Below, one piece after another: positions 24,303-35,600 of a stretch of 42,939 bases of DNA; position 1 is the first letter of the stretch, and each line of letters opens with the position of its first letter. Below the pieces are notes generated by a model. It saw only the letters and a list, made by a program, of their open reading frames with translations, was not told where the DNA came from and searched no databases. The DNA is from Pseudomonadota bacterium (GTDB taxonomy: Bacteria > Pseudomonadota > Gammaproteobacteria > Xanthomonadales > Rhodanobacteraceae), in NCBI GenBank assembly GCA_021805685.1, contig JAJZET010000146.1:1-42939 (forward strand), read 5' to 3'. The position numbers were made by a program, and so were the translations under genes.

Positions 24303-25217
24303 CTACCGGTTGCTCACGCCATGCGGCACATGCCCCGTGGCGACGTGCTTGCGCGCGGATTCCACATTGGCCGGGGAGTCGTCGAAGAAGATGTCGGCAC
24401 CGAAGGCGTCTAGGAACGGCCCCTTGTCGCGGCCGCCCAGGAACAAGGCCTCGTCGATGCGCACGCCCCAGCGCCGCAGGGTGAGGATGACGCGCTTGTG
24501 CGCGGGTGCGGAACGCGCGGTGACCAGCGCGGTGCGGATCGGTGAGTTCTCGGCAGGGAACGCCGCCTGCAGTCGGTGCAGTGCGGTGAGGAAGCCGCGG
24601 AACGGGCCGACCGACAGCGGCTCGTCCGCATGTTCGTGCTCGCTGCGATGGAAGGCTTCGAGGCCTTCCTCGCGCGAGACGCGCTCGCCTTCGTCGCCGA
24701 AGATCACCGCGTCGCCGTCGAAGGCGATGCGCAGCTGCTCGCTCATGCGCGGCGGCGCGACGCTAGGCAGGATGGTGGCCGCGGCCACGCCTGCCTTGAG
24801 CGCGCGGCCCACGTCCTCGGCGTTGGCGGAGAGGAACAGGTCGGCCTTGAACGGCGCGATGTAGTCGGACGTGGGCGCGCCGCTGGTGAACGCCGCGCGG
24901 CTGATCTCCAGGCCGTAATGCTGGATCGCGTTGAAGATGCGCAGGCCGGTGTCGCCGGAATTGCGCGACAGCAGGATCACCTCCACCGGCGGCACGTCAC
25001 CCGCCAGCTTGTTCAGATCGAGCAGCTTCTGCACCAGCGGGAATGCCACGCCGGGCCTGAGGATCTCGTTCTCGTGCGCGATCTGGAAGCTGCGGTAGGC
25101 GTCCAGCCCCTCGCGCTCGAACAGCTCGTGGCTGTTGCCGAGGTCGAACAGCGCGCGCGAGGAGATCGCGACGACCAGGCGATTGTCGGTGGCGGCGGAA
25201 GGGTCGTGGGCAGGCAT
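24303..25217 (-). CDS. 5'-nucleotidase, cN-I family
   Basis: 304-residue member of the cytosolic 5'-nucleotidase I family (NT5C1-like), recognized by LVVAISSRALFDLGNSHELFE, VEVILLSRNSGDTGLRIFNAIQHYGLEISRAAFTSG-type and IFFDDSPANVESA segments. Animal cN-I enzymes hydrolyse AMP and other nucleoside monophosphates; bacterial members are barely characterized. HAD-fold features are present: the late DDSPAN motif and Asp/Ser/Lys positions. The ATG at 25217 lies 58 bases after the NAD kinase stop, so both are probably co-transcribed, which suggests a link to nicotinamide or adenine nucleotide turnover. Confidence 0.85.
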   Translation of the reverse strand: MPAHDPSAATDNRLVVAISSRALFDLGNSHELFEREGLDAYRSFQIAHENEILRPGVAFPLVQKLLDLNKLAGDVPPVEVILLSRNSGDTGLRIFNAIQHYGLEISRAAFTSGAPTSDYIAPFKADLFLSANAEDVGRALKAGVAAATILPSVAPPRMSEQLRIAFDGDAVIFGDEGERVSREEGLEAFHRSEHEHADEPLSVGPFRGFLTALHRLQAAFPAENSPIRTALVTARSAPAHKRVILTLRRWGVRIDEALFLGGRDKGPFLDAFGADIFFDDSPANVESARKHVATGHVPHGVSNR

Positions 25218-25275
25218 GCGGTCAATCTAGCGCATGCCGTGCGCACAGCGTGAGACGCACGGCGAACGCGATCGC

Positions 25276-26037
25276 TCAATCCGCCGCGAACTGCTCGTCA
25301 AGGATGCGCTGCTCCAGGTTGTGCTCGGGGTCGAACAGCAGGCGCACGCCCTGCCCCGCCGCCTGGCGCACGGAAACCTGGCGCACGTCGCGCACTTCGA
25401 GGAAATCGGCGGTGGCGCTGACCGGCCGCTTGCCGGGATCGAGCACACGCAGGCTGACCTCGGTGCGATGCGGCAGGATCGCGCCGCGCCAGCGGCGGGG
25501 ACGGAACGGGCTGATCGGCGTCAGTGCGAGCACGTTGGCGTCCAGCGGCAGGATCGGTCCGTGCGCGGAGAGGTTGTAGGCGGTGGAGCCGGCGGGCGTA
25601 GCCACCATCACGCCGTCGCAGATCAGGTTGGGCAGCTTCACCGCCTCGTTGAGCCTCACCTCGATATGCGCGGCCTGGTTGCTCTGGCGCAGCAGCGAGA
25701 CCTCGTTGAAAGCCAGCGCCACGTGCGCGCGACCGGCAGCGTCGGTGGTCCGCATCTCCAGCGGGAACAGCTCGGCGGCGTGGGCGCGCGCCACGCGCTC
25801 GGGCAATTCATCCAGCCGATGCTTGTTCATCAGGAAGCCGACGCGGCCGAGCTTCATGCCGTACACCGGCACGCCCAGCGCAAGGTGCGCATGCAGCGTC
25901 CGCAGCATGAAGCCGTCACCGCCCAGCGCCACGATCAGTTCGGCCTTTTCGACGGGCAGGTCGCCGTAGCGTTCCACGAGCTTGCGCCGCGCCTGCTGGG
26001 CGACGCTGGTGTCACTGGCGACGAAGGCGAGGCGCAT
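25276..26037 (-). CDS. nadK: NAD kinase
   Basis: 253 residues, somewhat shorter than E. coli NadK (292). The nucleotide-binding motif GGDG (39-42, [14 protein letters not shown]), the conserved FNEVSL segment and the [21 protein letters not shown] stretch (substrate site) are all present. The enzyme phosphorylates NAD to NADP in the cytoplasm and is essential in most bacteria. The ATG at 26037 follows GGGAG by about 10 bases. A terminator separates it from the upstream glutamate dehydrogenase, so it heads its own unit with the 5'-nucleotidase and acetyltransferase genes. Confidence 0.95.
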   Translation of the reverse strand: MRLAFVASDTSVAQQARRKLVERYGDLPVEKAELIVALGGDGFMLRTLHAHLALGVPVYGMKLGRVGFLMNKHRLDELPERVARAHAAELFPLEMRTTDAAGRAHVALAFNEVSLLRQSNQAAHIEVRLNEAVKLPNLICDGVMVATPAGSTAYNLSAHGPILPLDANVLALTPISPFRPRRWRGAILPHRTEVSLRVLDPGKRPVSATADFLEVRDVRQVSVRQAAGQGVRLLFDPEHNLEQRILDEQFAAD

Positions 26038-26100
26038 GGCTGCAGTTGGCTCCCTTGGAATGCGCCCGAGCTTACCGCATGGCCGCGGCGGCACGCCGGA

Positions 26101-26131
26101 AAAACGAAGCCCCGCACGAGGCGGGGCTTCG
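26101..26131 (-). terminator. Rho-independent terminator of the glutamate dehydrogenase gene
   Basis: CGAAGCCCCGC (26105-26115) pairs with GCGGGGCTTCG (26121-26131) around ACGAG. Read on the - strand it is followed by TTTT (26104-26101). It lies 68 bases after the giant dehydrogenase stop and ahead of nadK. Confidence 0.88.
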
Positions 26132-26151
26132 GACACGCCGGCAGGATGACG

Positions 26152-26187
26152 CCTCATCCCAACCCTCCCTGACGGAGGGGAAAGGGA
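26152..26187. repeat. Single arm of the CCCTCTCCC/GGGAGAGGG-type intergenic repeat
   Basis: CCTCATCCCAACCCTCCC-TGAC-GGAGGGGAAAGGGAG is one arm of the element seen complete at 19006-19140 and 39611-39734. It lies between the dehydrogenase stop and its terminator. Confidence 0.6.
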
Positions 26188-26198
26188 GCGACGAGACC

Positions 26199-29100
26199 TT
26201 ACACCGGGACCTGTGCCAGTTGCGCCAGGCGACGCACCGCCACCGAGGCGATCGGGTAGTCGGCGTTCTGGGTGAGGATCTCGGCCAGCATGCCGCGGGT
26301 GTGCTGCAGGGTGGCGTCGTCGCGCTGCAGCCAGGCTTGCACCGGCGACACGTCCTTGCCGCCACCCAGCTTGAGCACCTGCTGCGCCAGCGCGCGGTGC
26401 TGGTGGTTGAGCTCGTCCAGCAGCGAGCCACGCGCCTGTGCGTGCCAGTGGCCTTCCACCGGCAGCGCCTCGATCTGCCCGCGCAGCCATTCGAGATCGA
26501 GCGCCTCGCCCAGTTCGTAGAACACGCTGGCCACCTTCTCGACCGGCTCGCCGGTCTGCTGCGCCACTTCGACCATGTCGAGCGCGGCGCGCAGTTCGGA
26601 CAGCCGCGCCAGCCGCACGGCCAGCTCGGCGGGCAGGCCCAGGCCCTCCCATTTTTCCTGGCTGCAGGCGAAATCGCCCCTGCCGGTCGGCGTGAGCGCC
26701 TCCGGCAGGGCCTTGCGCAACGCGCTGACGCCGGCCTGGTAGCGCTCGACGTTGGCGGCGATTTCCAGCGTGCCGCCGGGACGGTTGAGCAGCCAGCGGG
26801 TCATGTGCCGCAGCAGCGACCACACCTGCATCACCGCGTCGACCTGGGTGCCCTCGGCCACCTTGCTGTCCAGCGCCTCGATCTCGGCCCACAGCTCGCG
26901 TGCATCCAGGATCTCGCGCGCCGCGGTGTAGGCCTTGGCGATCGCCGCAGGCCCCTTGCCGGTGTCCTCCTGCATGCGCAGCATGAAGGTGGCGCCCATG
27001 CGGTTGATGGTGGAGTTGGTCACCGCGGTGGCGATGATCTCGCGCTTCAGGCGATGGCGCTGCATGTGCGCGGCGTACTTCTCGTGCAGCGGTGCGGGGA
27101 AGTAGCGCACCAGTTCCTTGGAGAGGTACGGGTCCTCCGGCACGTCGGAATCCAGCAACTGCTGGTACAGGCGGATCTTGTCGTAGGACAGCAGCACCGA
27201 CAGCTCGGGACGCGTCATGCCCTGGCCACGCGTCTTGCGCTCGGTCAGCTCGGCCTCGCTGGGCAGGTTCTCCACCTGGCGGTCCAGCGAGCCCTCGGCC
27301 TCCAGCGTGCGGATGAAGTGCGCCATCGAGCCGATGCGCTTGACCGACTGGTGCTCCATCAGGGTGATCGCCTGGTTCTGGCGATAGTTGTCCCACAGCA
27401 CCAGCTGGCCCACCTCGTCGGTCATCGCGGCGAGCTGGGTGTTGCGCGCCTGCTCGCTCAGCTCGCCGCGCTGCACGGCGTCGTTGAGCAGGATCTTGAT
27501 GTTCACCTCGTGGTCGGAGGTGTCCACGCCGGCCGAGTTGTCGATGAAGTCGGTGTTGAGCAGCACGCCCTTCTGCGCCGCCTCGATGCGGCCCTTCTGG
27601 GTCATGCCGAGGTTGCCGCCCTCGCCGACGATCCGGCAGCGGAGCTCGTTGCCGTCCACGCGCAGGCCGTTGTTGGCGCGGTCGCGGGCGTCGGCGTGGG
27701 TCTCGCTGCTGGCCTTGACGTAGGTGCCGATGCCGCCGTTCCACAGCAGGTCCACCGGCGCCTTGAGGATGGCGTTGAGCAGGTCGTTCGGCGCCAGCTG
27801 GGTGACGTCGGCCTTGAGGCCCAGCGCCGCGCGCACCTCCGGCGACACCGGAATGGCCTTGGCCGAGCGCGGCCACACGCCGCCGCCGGCGGAAATCAGC
27901 GACTTGTCGTAATCGTCCCAGCTCGAACGCGGCAGCTTGAACATGCGCTCGCGTTCGACGAACGAGCGCTCGACGTCCGGGTTCGGATCGAGGAACACGT
28001 GGCGATGGTCGAACGCGGCCACCAGCTTGATGTGGCGCGACAGCAGCATGCCGTTGCCGAACACGTCGCCGGACATGTCGCCGATGCCCACGCAGGTGAA
28101 GTCCTCGTTCTGGCAATCGCGGCCGAGCGCGCGGAAGTGGCGTTTCACCGACTCCCATGCACCCTTGGCGGTGATGCCCATGCCCTTGTGGTCGTAGCCG
28201 TTCGAACCGCCGGAGGCGAACGCGTCGCCCAACCAGTAGCCGTGCTCGATCGAGATGGCGTTGGCGATGTCGGAGAAGGTGGCCGTGCCCTTGTCGGCGG
28301 CGACCACCAGGTACGGATCGTCGGCGTCGTGGCGCACCACGTCGTGCGGATTCGCGACCTTGCCCTCGACCAGGTTGTCGGTGATGTCGAGCAGGCCGTT
28401 GATGAACAGCTTGTAGCAGGCGATGCCCTCGGCCAGCTGCGCGTCGCGGTCGCCGCCCACCGGCGGCTTCTTGACGAAGAAACCGCCCTTCGAGCCCACC
28501 GGCACGATCACGGTGTTCTTCACCATCTGCGCCTTCACCAGGCCCAGCACCTCGGTGCGGAAATCCTCGCGGCGGTCGGACCAGCGCAGGCCGCCGCGCG
28601 CCACCGGGCCGAAGCGCAGGTGGATGCCCTCCACGCGCGGCGCGCACACCCAGATCTCGCGATACGGCACCGGCTTGGGCAGCTCCGGCACGGCGTGCGA
28701 GTCGAGCTTGAAACTGATGTAGTCGCGGTAGGCGCCGTTCCACTGCTGGAAGAAGCTGGTGCGCAGCGTGGCGTGGATCACCGCGACGAAGCTGCGCAGG
28801 ATGCGGTCTTCGTCGAGGCTGTCCACGTTCTCCAGCAGCAGGTTGATCGCGGCCTCGATGATCTTGACCTGCTCGGCGCGCGGCTGCGCCAGCGCGGCGG
28901 CGAGACCGTCGACCAGCGCGGGGTTCGCGGCCTGCACGTTCGCCGGGATCAGCGCGGACATCTCGCCGTGCAGGAGCCCGGCAGCCGTCTTGCGCTCCTC
29001 GGCCGACAGCGATTCGCGACGCGGGTCGAACTTGGCGAGGAACAGCTCCACCAGCAGGCCGGCGATCGCCGGATACTTGTTGAGCGTGTCTTCCATGTAG

Positions 29101-31115
29101 GGCTGCGAGAACGGCGTGCCCGCCTGCAGCAGGTACTTGCAGTAGCCGCGCAGCATCGCGATCTGGCGCCAGCTCAGCTGGGCGCCCAGCACGAGGCGGT
29201 TGAAACCGTCGTTTTCGGCGTTGCCGCGCCAGATCTGCTCGAACGCGTGCTCGAACAGCGAACCGACCTGCTCCACGCTGAAGGTCAGCTTGCCCACCGG
29301 CTGCACCTCAAAATCCTGGATCGACAGCGGTACGCCGTCGCCGTGGATTTCATAGACGTGCTCGGTAAGCACGCGCAGGCCCAGGTTCTCCAGTTGCGGC
29401 AGCACTTCGGACAGTGCGATGTCGCCGCCGGAACGGTAAACCTTGAAGCGCAGCGTCTCCGGCGCCTTGGGCGGGTGGTAGAACGACATGCGCAGCGCGT
29501 TGTCGCCCTGCAGCAGCGACAGCTGGCGCACGTCCTCGGCGGCCACCGCCGGGCTCACATCGTCGATGTAGCCGGGCGGCAGCGCGCGCGCGTAGCGGTT
29601 CGCCAGCGCCACGCCGTCGTGCTCGCCGCACAGCTTCACCAGCGCGTCGCGCACGTCGTCGTGCCAGTTGCGCGCAATGGCGGCCACGCCCTGCTCCAGC
29701 GCGGCCAGGTCGTATCCGGGCTGGTCGCCTATCCTCGGGCGCAGCACGATGTACAGGCGCGCCAGCGCGTCCTCGCCCATCAGCACCGAAGAATCAATCT
29801 GCTCGGCATGCAGTGCCTCGCCCAGCAGGCTTTCGATGCGTTCGCGCACCGAGGTGTTGAAGCGCTCGCGCGGCACGAACACCTGGCAGGTGAAGAAGCG
29901 GCCGTAGCGGTCGCGGCGCATGAACAGGCGCGTGTGCGCGCGCTGGCGCAGTTCGAGGATGCCGGTGGCGATGGCGAACAGCTCGTCCTCGCTGCTCTGC
30001 AGCAGCTCTTCGCGCGGCAGCGTCTCCAGCGTGTGGCGCAGCGACTTGCCGGAATGCGAATCGCGCTTCAGCCCCGAGCGCGCCAGTACCGCCTCCACCT
30101 TGTGCCGCACCAGCGGCACGTCCTGCGGGCGCGCCATGTAGGCGCTGGAGGTGAACATGCCGAGGAAGCGCTGCTCGCCCACGGCACGGCCGTCGTCGCC
30201 GAAGCGCAGCACGCCGATGTAGTCCATGTAGCCGGGGCGGTGCATGCGCGAGCGCGCATTGGTCTTGGTCAGGATCACCGCGTCGACCGCACCCGAGTGC
30301 GGCAGGCCGCTGGCCGCCAGCGTTTTCAGCGAGCGCGGCGCCAGCGACTGCTCGTTCTTGCGCAGGATGCCCAGGCCCGAGCCGTCGACGGCGCGCAGCA
30401 CGTGCTCGCCATCGGCATCGGCCACCTCGTACTCGCGGTAACCGAGGAAAGTGAAGTTGTCGGCAGCGATCCAGCGCAGGAAGTCGCCCGCCTCGCGCGC
30501 GGAGGTCTCGTCCAGCGCTGGCCTGCGCCGCGGCAGCTCATCGGCGATCGCCAGGGCCTTGTCGCGCATCGCGGCCCAGTCGCCCACGGCGGCGCGCACG
30601 TCGTCCAGCGAAGCCTCGACCTGCGCGATCAGCCGGCTGCACTCGTCGGCATCGACCAGGCGGTCGACCTCGAAATGCATCACCGACTCGGCCGTACCCT
30701 GACCATCGCCCAGGGCCAGCAGCTTGCCGCCGGCATCCCGCCGCATCGGCAGCACCGGGTGAACCACGCCATGGATCTGCGCATGCGCCGAGACCACCAT
30801 GCTCACGGTATCGACCAGGAACGGCATGTCGTCGGTGACGATCTGCAGCATGGCGTAGCCGGCTTCGGGCGTCAGCACGCGCACCGCCGCGCGGCCAGCC
30901 GTGCGCTGCTGCGCGAACTCCAACAGGCCGGCGACCACCGCAGCCCATTGCTCCGGGGTGTGCAAGCCGAAATCGCCCGCGCTGATCCGTGCGAAGAAGG
31001 CTCCGATAAAAATTTGCGCCTCATCAAGGCGCTGGGCGGGGAATCCGGCTTGCTTCAGCGCCTCGAACACGGCGGACTGAAATGGAACTTCATGGGCTGC
31101 GCGAATGGCATTCAT
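26199..31115 (-). CDS. NAD-specific glutamate dehydrogenase, large (GDH2 / ~180 kDa type)
   Basis: 1638 residues, matching the giant L-GDH class (about 1,600 residues) of Pseudomonas and Streptomyces. Reaction: L-glutamate + NAD+ to 2-oxoglutarate, ammonia and NADH, mainly catabolic. The long N-terminal regulatory region (~1-700, ACT-like) is followed by the catalytic core with [40 protein letters not shown] and the Rossmann part ([38 protein letters not shown]), then a helical C-terminal region. ATG at 31115 begins the conserved region; the 30-codon extension to 31205 looks non-coding. It is monocistronic with its own terminator. A 1,694-codon open frame on the opposite strand is a composition artefact. 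Confidence 0.93.
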   Translation of the reverse strand: MNAIRAAHEVPFQSAVFEALKQAGFPAQRLDEAQIFIGAFFARISAGDFGLHTPEQWAAVVAGLLEFAQQRTAGRAAVRVLTPEAGYAMLQIVTDDMPFLVDTVSMVVSAHAQIHGVVHPVLPMRRDAGGKLLALGDGQGTAESVMHFEVDRLVDADECSRLIAQVEASLDDVRAAVGDWAAMRDKALAIADELPRRRPALDETSAREAGDFLRWIAADNFTFLGYREYEVADADGEHVLRAVDGSGLGILRKNEQSLAPRSLKTLAASGLPHSGAVDAVILTKTNARSRMHRPGYMDYIGVLRFGDDGRAVGEQRFLGMFTSSAYMARPQDVPLVRHKVEAVLARSGLKRDSHSGKSLRHTLETLPREELLQSSEDELFAIATGILELRQRAHTRLFMRRDRYGRFFTCQVFVPRERFNTSVRERIESLLGEALHAEQIDSSVLMGEDALARLYIVLRPRIGDQPGYDLAALEQGVAAIARNWHDDVRDALVKLCGEHDGVALANRYARALPPGYIDDVSPAVAAEDVRQLSLLQGDNALRMSFYHPPKAPETLRFKVYRSGGDIALSEVLPQLENLGLRVLTEHVYEIHGDGVPLSIQDFEVQPVGKLTFSVEQVGSLFEHAFEQIWRGNAENDGFNRLVLGAQLSWRQIAMLRGYCKYLLQAGTPFSQPYMEDTLNKYPAIAGLLVELFLAKFDPRRESLSAEERKTAAGLLHGEMSALIPANVQAANPALVDGLAAALAQPRAEQVKIIEAAINLLLENVDSLDEDRILRSFVAVIHATLRTSFFQQWNGAYRDYISFKLDSHAVPELPKPVPYREIWVCAPRVEGIHLRFGPVARGGLRWSDRREDFRTEVLGLVKAQMVKNTVIVPVGSKGGFFVKKPPVGGDRDAQLAEGIACYKLFINGLLDITDNLVEGKVANPHDVVRHDADDPYLVVAADKGTATFSDIANAISIEHGYWLGDAFASGGSNGYDHKGMGITAKGAWESVKRHFRALGRDCQNEDFTCVGIGDMSGDVFGNGMLLSRHIKLVAAFDHRHVFLDPNPDVERSFVERERMFKLPRSSWDDYDKSLISAGGGVWPRSAKAIPVSPEVRAALGLKADVTQLAPNDLLNAILKAPVDLLWNGGIGTYVKASSETHADARDRANNGLRVDGNELRCRIVGEGGNLGMTQKGRIEAAQKGVLLNTDFIDNSAGVDTSDHEVNIKILLNDAVQRGELSEQARNTQLAAMTDEVGQLVLWDNYRQNQAITLMEHQSVKRIGSMAHFIRTLEAEGSLDRQVENLPSEAELTERKTRGQGMTRPELSVLLSYDKIRLYQQLLDSDVPEDPYLSKELVRYFPAPLHEKYAAHMQRHRLKREIIATAVTNSTINRMGATFMLRMQEDTGKGPAAIAKAYTAAREILDARELWAEIEALDSKVAEGTQVDAVMQVWSLLRHMTRWLLNRPGGTLEIAANVERYQAGVSALRKALPEALTPTGRGDFACSQEKWEGLGLPAELAVRLARLSELRAALDMVEVAQQTGEPVEKVASVFYELGEALDLEWLRGQIEALPVEGHWHAQARGSLLDELNHQHRALAQQVLKLGGGKDVSPVQAWLQRDDATLQHTRGMLAEILTQNADYPIASVAVRRLAQLAQVPV

Positions 31116-31469
31116 GGCATCTGCTTGTAGTGGGAACGAAAGGACGCGACAAAGCCTGAAAAGGATACGCTTCGCCTCATCAAAACGCCTTGTGCATAGC
31201 GTCATGCATTGCAGCGCAATTCAGGTCTTCGCGACGTGCACGACGCGATATGCGCCCCCCGGCGCGGGCCCGCCTTGCCGACGCGGAAACAGCCGCTGCG
31301 ATGGACCGGATAGCGCGCCCCCTGCCATTCGTCATGGGCGAAATCTCCGCGCATCCCTGCAACAAATTGTGAACTGTACGGTATAGTAGACGGCCCCACG
31401 CCGCGCGCCATCCCGGCGAGACGCGAAATCGTCCTCTCCATAACACGATCAGCACGCTCCGGAGTCCCC
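31116..31469. other. 354-bp divergent intergenic region between the GDH and RND genes
   Basis: No gene or RNA recognized. The half near the RND operon holds the palindrome and -10 box at 31373-31387. The half near the dehydrogenase shows no convincing promoter or Shine-Dalgarno. No divergent TetR-type regulator is encoded here, unlike many RND operons. Confidence 0.6.
31373..31387 (+). promoter_or_regulatory. Imperfect palindrome overlapping the RND operon -10 box
   Basis: ACTGTAC-G-GTATAGT is a 15-bp palindrome with one mismatch per half (7-bp arms). Its right half contains TATAGT (31382-31387), a good -10 box about 82 bases before the adaptor ATG; the -35 is unclear. A repressor, for example TetR type, bound here would block transcription (inference). 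Confidence 0.5.
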
Positions 31470-32639
31470 ATGAAATCCCCGTATCTGCGCGCCCCCGCGC
31501 TGTGCCTTGGCCTGCTGGCCCTGACTGCCTGCGGCAAGCACCCGCAAGGCCCGATGCAGATGCCGCCGCCGCAGGTAGGCGTGATCCGCGCAGAGCCGCA
31601 GAACGAGCCGTTGACCAAGGACCTGGTTGGCCGCCTGTCGGCCTTCCGCAGCGCCGACGTACGCGCCCGCGTGGCCGGCGTGCTGCTGAAGCGCGACTAC
31701 ACCGAAGGCAGCGACGTGAAGAAGGGGCAGCTGCTGTTCGAGATCGACCCGGCGCCGCTGAAGGCCGCACTGGCCGCCGCCGAAGCCTCGCTGGCGCAGG
31801 CGCAGGCCACCTACACCAACGCCAGGGTCAACGCGCAACGCGCCCGTGACCTGGCGCCCAAGGGCTACATCTCCAAGTCCGACCTCGACAACGCGCTGGC
31901 TTCCGAGCGCACCGCCGCCGCCGCGGTCCAGGCAGCGCAGGCCAACGTGCAGACGGCACGCATCAATCTCGGTTACGCCAACGTCACCTCGCCGATCGAC
32001 GGCCGCGCCGGCCAGCAGCAGGTGACCGAGGGTGCACTGGTAGGCAGCGGCAGCGCCACCCTGCTCACCACGGTGGACCAGATCGACCCGCTGTACGTGA
32101 ACTTCACCATGAGCGTGGCCGACATGGAGCAGCTGCGCCAGGCGCAGAGCAGCGGTGGCGTCACCCTGGCCAAGCCGGACCAGGCCAGCGTGCAGGTGAC
32201 CCTGCCCGACGGCAGCGTCTACGCCGAGCCCGGCACGCTGGACTTCACCGCCGCCACGGTGGATCCGTCCACCGGCGCGATGGACCTGCGCGCGCAGATC
32301 CCCAACCCCAAGCACAGCCTGCTGCCCGGCATGTACGTAACGCTGCAGGCCAAGCTGGGCGAACAGCACAAGGTGTTCCTCATTCCGCAGGCGGCCGTGC
32401 TGCGCGACACGGTCGGCGCCTACGTGTTCGTGGTGGACAGCAACGGCACCGTCAAGCGCCATGACGTCACCGCGAGCAGCATGAGCGGCGGCAACTGGGT
32501 GATCACCAGCGGCCTTGCGGCCGGCGACCAGGTCGTGGTGTCCGGCGTGCAGAACGTGCGCGACGGCGCCCCGGCCAAGGCCTCGCCGTGGCAGCCGCAG
32601 GCAGCCGCAGGCGGCACCGCGCCGGCTGCCGGCAAGTAA
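31470..32639 (+). CDS. RND efflux periplasmic adaptor (AcrA/MexA family), lipoprotein
   Basis: 389 residues. Lipoprotein signal with lipobox LTAC (Cys21), so the mature protein is anchored in the inner membrane and spans the periplasm. Domain order is typical: barrel-sandwich hybrid start (VRARVAGVLLKRDYTEGSDVKKGQLLFEIDPAPL), an alpha-helical hairpin (~90-140), the lipoyl second half (NLGYANVTSPIDGRAGQQQV), a beta-barrel and a membrane-proximal domain. It links the RND pump to an outer-membrane channel. GGAG lies 6 bases before the ATG. The pump gene follows after 12 bases. Confidence 0.94.
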   Translation: MKSPYLRAPALCLGLLALTACGKHPQGPMQMPPPQVGVIRAEPQNEPLTKDLVGRLSAFRSADVRARVAGVLLKRDYTEGSDVKKGQLLFEIDPAPLKAALAAAEASLAQAQATYTNARVNAQRARDLAPKGYISKSDLDNALASERTAAAAVQAAQANVQTARINLGYANVTSPIDGRAGQQQVTEGALVGSGSATLLTTVDQIDPLYVNFTMSVADMEQLRQAQSSGGVTLAKPDQASVQVTLPDGSVYAEPGTLDFTAATVDPSTGAMDLRAQIPNPKHSLLPGMYVTLQAKLGEQHKVFLIPQAAVLRDTVGAYVFVVDSNGTVKRHDVTASSMSGGNWVITSGLAAGDQVVVSGVQNVRDGAPAKASPWQPQAAAGGTAPAAGK

Positions 32640-32651
32640 CGGAGTCCGATC

Positions 32652-35600
32652 ATGCCGAGTTTCTTCATCGACCGCCCAATCTTCGCCTGGGTGGTGGCCA
32701 TCCTGATCTCGCTGGGTGGCGTGCTGGCCATCCTCAACCTGGGCGTGGAGTCGTACCCGAACATCGCGCCGCCGTCGGTCACGGTGAATGCCAACTACCC
32801 CGGTGCCAGCGCGGACACCACCGAGAAGACCGTCACCCAGGTGATCGAGCAGCAGCTCACCGGCATCGACCACCTGCTGTACTTCAGCTCGTCCTCGAGC
32901 GCCAACGGCCATGCCAGCATCACGCTGACCTTCGAAACCGGCACCGATCCCGACATCGCCCAGGTGCAGGTGCAGAACAAGGTGGCGCTGGCCACGCCAC
33001 GCCTGCCAAGCGAGGTGACCCAGCAGGGCGTGGTGGTGGCCAAGGCCAACGCCGGCTTCCTGATGGTGGTGGCGCTGAAATCGGACAACCCGAACATCGA
33101 CCGCAACCGCCTCAACGACATCGTCGGTTCGCAGGTGCTGGACCAGATCTCGCGCGTGCCCGGCGTGGGCAGCACCCAGCAGTTCGGCTCCGAGTACGCC
33201 ATGCGCATCTGGCTCAACCCGGACAAGCTGCAGGGCTATGGCTTGTCGGCCTCGCAGGTGTTCGCGGCGATCCAGGCGCAGAACGTGCAGTTCGCCGCCG
33301 GCTCACTGGGCGCCGACCCGGCCGTTCCCGGCCAGGGCCTTACCGCCACGGTATCCACCGAGGGCCGCTTCACCACCCCCGAGCAGTTCGCCAACATCAT
33401 CCTGCGCGCCAACGCCGACGGCACCACGGTCAGGCTGGGCGACGTGGCGAAGATCAGCTTCGGCCCGCAGAACTACGGCTTCGACACCACCTGGAACGGC
33501 AAGCCGATCGGCGCGTTCGCGATCCAGCTGCTGCCCGGCGCCAACGCGCTGGACGTGTCCACCGCGGTGCGCGCGAAGATGGACGAACTGGCGCCCAGCT
33601 TCCCGCCGGGCGTCTCCTGGTTCAGCCCGTATGACAGCACCGCCTTCGTGCACATCTCCATCGACGAGGTGGTGCACACGCTGGTGGAGGCGATCATCCT
33701 GGTGTTCCTGGTGATGCTGCTGTTCCTGCAGAACTTCCGCGCCACCGTGATCCCGACCCTGGTGATCCCCGTGGCGCTGCTGGGCACCTTCCTCGGCATG
33801 CTGGTGCTGGGGTTCACCATCAACCAGCTGACCCTGTTCGGCATGGTGCTGGCCATCGGCATCGTGGTGGACGACGCGATCGTGGTGATCGAGAACGTCG
33901 AACGCATCATGACCGAGGAAAACCTCTCGCCGAAGGAAGCCACGCGCAAGGCGATGGGGCAGATCACCGGCGCGGTGGTGGCCATCACCGTGGTGCTGGC
34001 GGCGGTGTTCGTGCCGTCGGCGCTGCAGCCCGGCGCCTCCGGCGTGATCTACAAGCAGTTCGCGCTGACCATCGCGATGTCGATGGCGTTCTCGGCCTTC
34101 CTCGCGCTGTCGTTCACGCCGGCGCTGTGCGCCAGCTTCCTGCAGCCGGAGCACCACAAGAAGAAGAACGTCGTCTACCGCAAGTTCAACCAGCTCTTCG
34201 ATTGGACCACGCACACCTATGTCGGCCACGTCGGCCGCGCGGTGCGCCACGCGCCGCGCTGGATGTTCGTGTTCGTCGTGCTCGCCGTGCTCGCCGGCTA
34301 CCTGTACACCCGCCTGCCTGGCAGCTTCCTTCCCGAGGAGGACCAGGGTTACGCCCTGGCCGTCATCCAGTTGCCGCCCGGCGCCACCAAGCAGCGCACC
34401 GGCGAGGTGATGGCGCAGATGCGCACCATCCTGGACAAGGATCCGGCGGTGCAGGGCGTGCTGCAGGTGACCGGCTTCAGCTTCATCGGCTCCAGCGAGA
34501 GCGCTGGCATGGCCTTCATCAAGTTGAAGGACTGGTCGCAGCGCAAGGGCACGGCGATGGATTTCATCCAGCAGGCCAACATGCAGCTGCATCAGATCCG
34601 CGACGCGCGCATCTTCGTGGTCAACATCCCCACGGTGCAGGGGCTGGGCCAGTTCGGCGGCTTCGACATGTACCTGCAGGACCGTGCCGGCAAGGGCCGC
34701 GAGGCACTCACCCAGGCGCGCAACATCCTGCTGGGCAAGGCCGCCAAGGACCCGCTGCTTACCGGCGTGCGTCCGAACGCGCTGGAGGATGCGCCGCAGC
34801 TCGACCTGAAGGTGGATCGCGTGCAGGCACAGTCGATGGGCCTGTCGGTCAGCGACGTGTACAACGCGATCAGCCTGATGCTGGCGCCGGTCTACGTGAA
34901 CGACTTCACCTACGGCGGCCGCGTGAAGCGCGTGATCATGCAGGCCGATGCGCCCTACCGCATGGGGCCGGACGCGCTGCAGCACTTCTTCACGCCCAGC
35001 ACCACCCAGAAGAATGCCGACGGCACGCCGGCGATGATCCCGCTGTCCAACGTGGTGCAGGCGAAGTGGGGCATGGGCTCGCCCGCGCTGACCCGCTACA
35101 ACGGCTACTCGGCCGTGGAAATCGTGGGCTCGCCGGCGCCTGGCCATGCCTCGGGCGAGGCGATGAACGAGATGCAGAAGATCGTCTCGCAGGACCTGCC
35201 CAAGGGCTTCGGCTTCGACTGGACCGGGCAGTCCTACCAGGAAATCCTCTCCGGCAACGCCGCCACGCTGCTGATGATGCTGTCGATCCTGGTGGTATTC
35301 CTGGCGCTGGCCGCGTTGTACGAGAGCTGGTCGATCCCGGTGTCGGTGCTGCTGGTGGTGCCGCTGGGCCTGCTCGGCGTGGTGGTGTTCACCCTGCTGC
35401 GCGGCCTGCCCAACGACATCTACTTCAAGATCGGCCTGGTGACGGTGATCGGCCTGGCGGCGAAGAACGCGATCCTGATCGTGGAGTTCGCGGTGGCCGA
35501 GCAGAAGGCCGGCCGCACGCTGCGCGAGGCCACGATCGACGCCGCACGACTGCGGTTGCGCCCGATCCTGATGACCTCGCTGGCCTTCATCCTCGGCGTA

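Noticed and set aside
26046-31130. Open frame of 1,694 codons on the + strand opposite the glutamate dehydrogenase gene
   Set aside because: It is antisense to a clearly conserved 1,638-residue enzyme, shows no domain or ribosome site, and is the usual lack of stop codons in the opposite frame of high-GC DNA.
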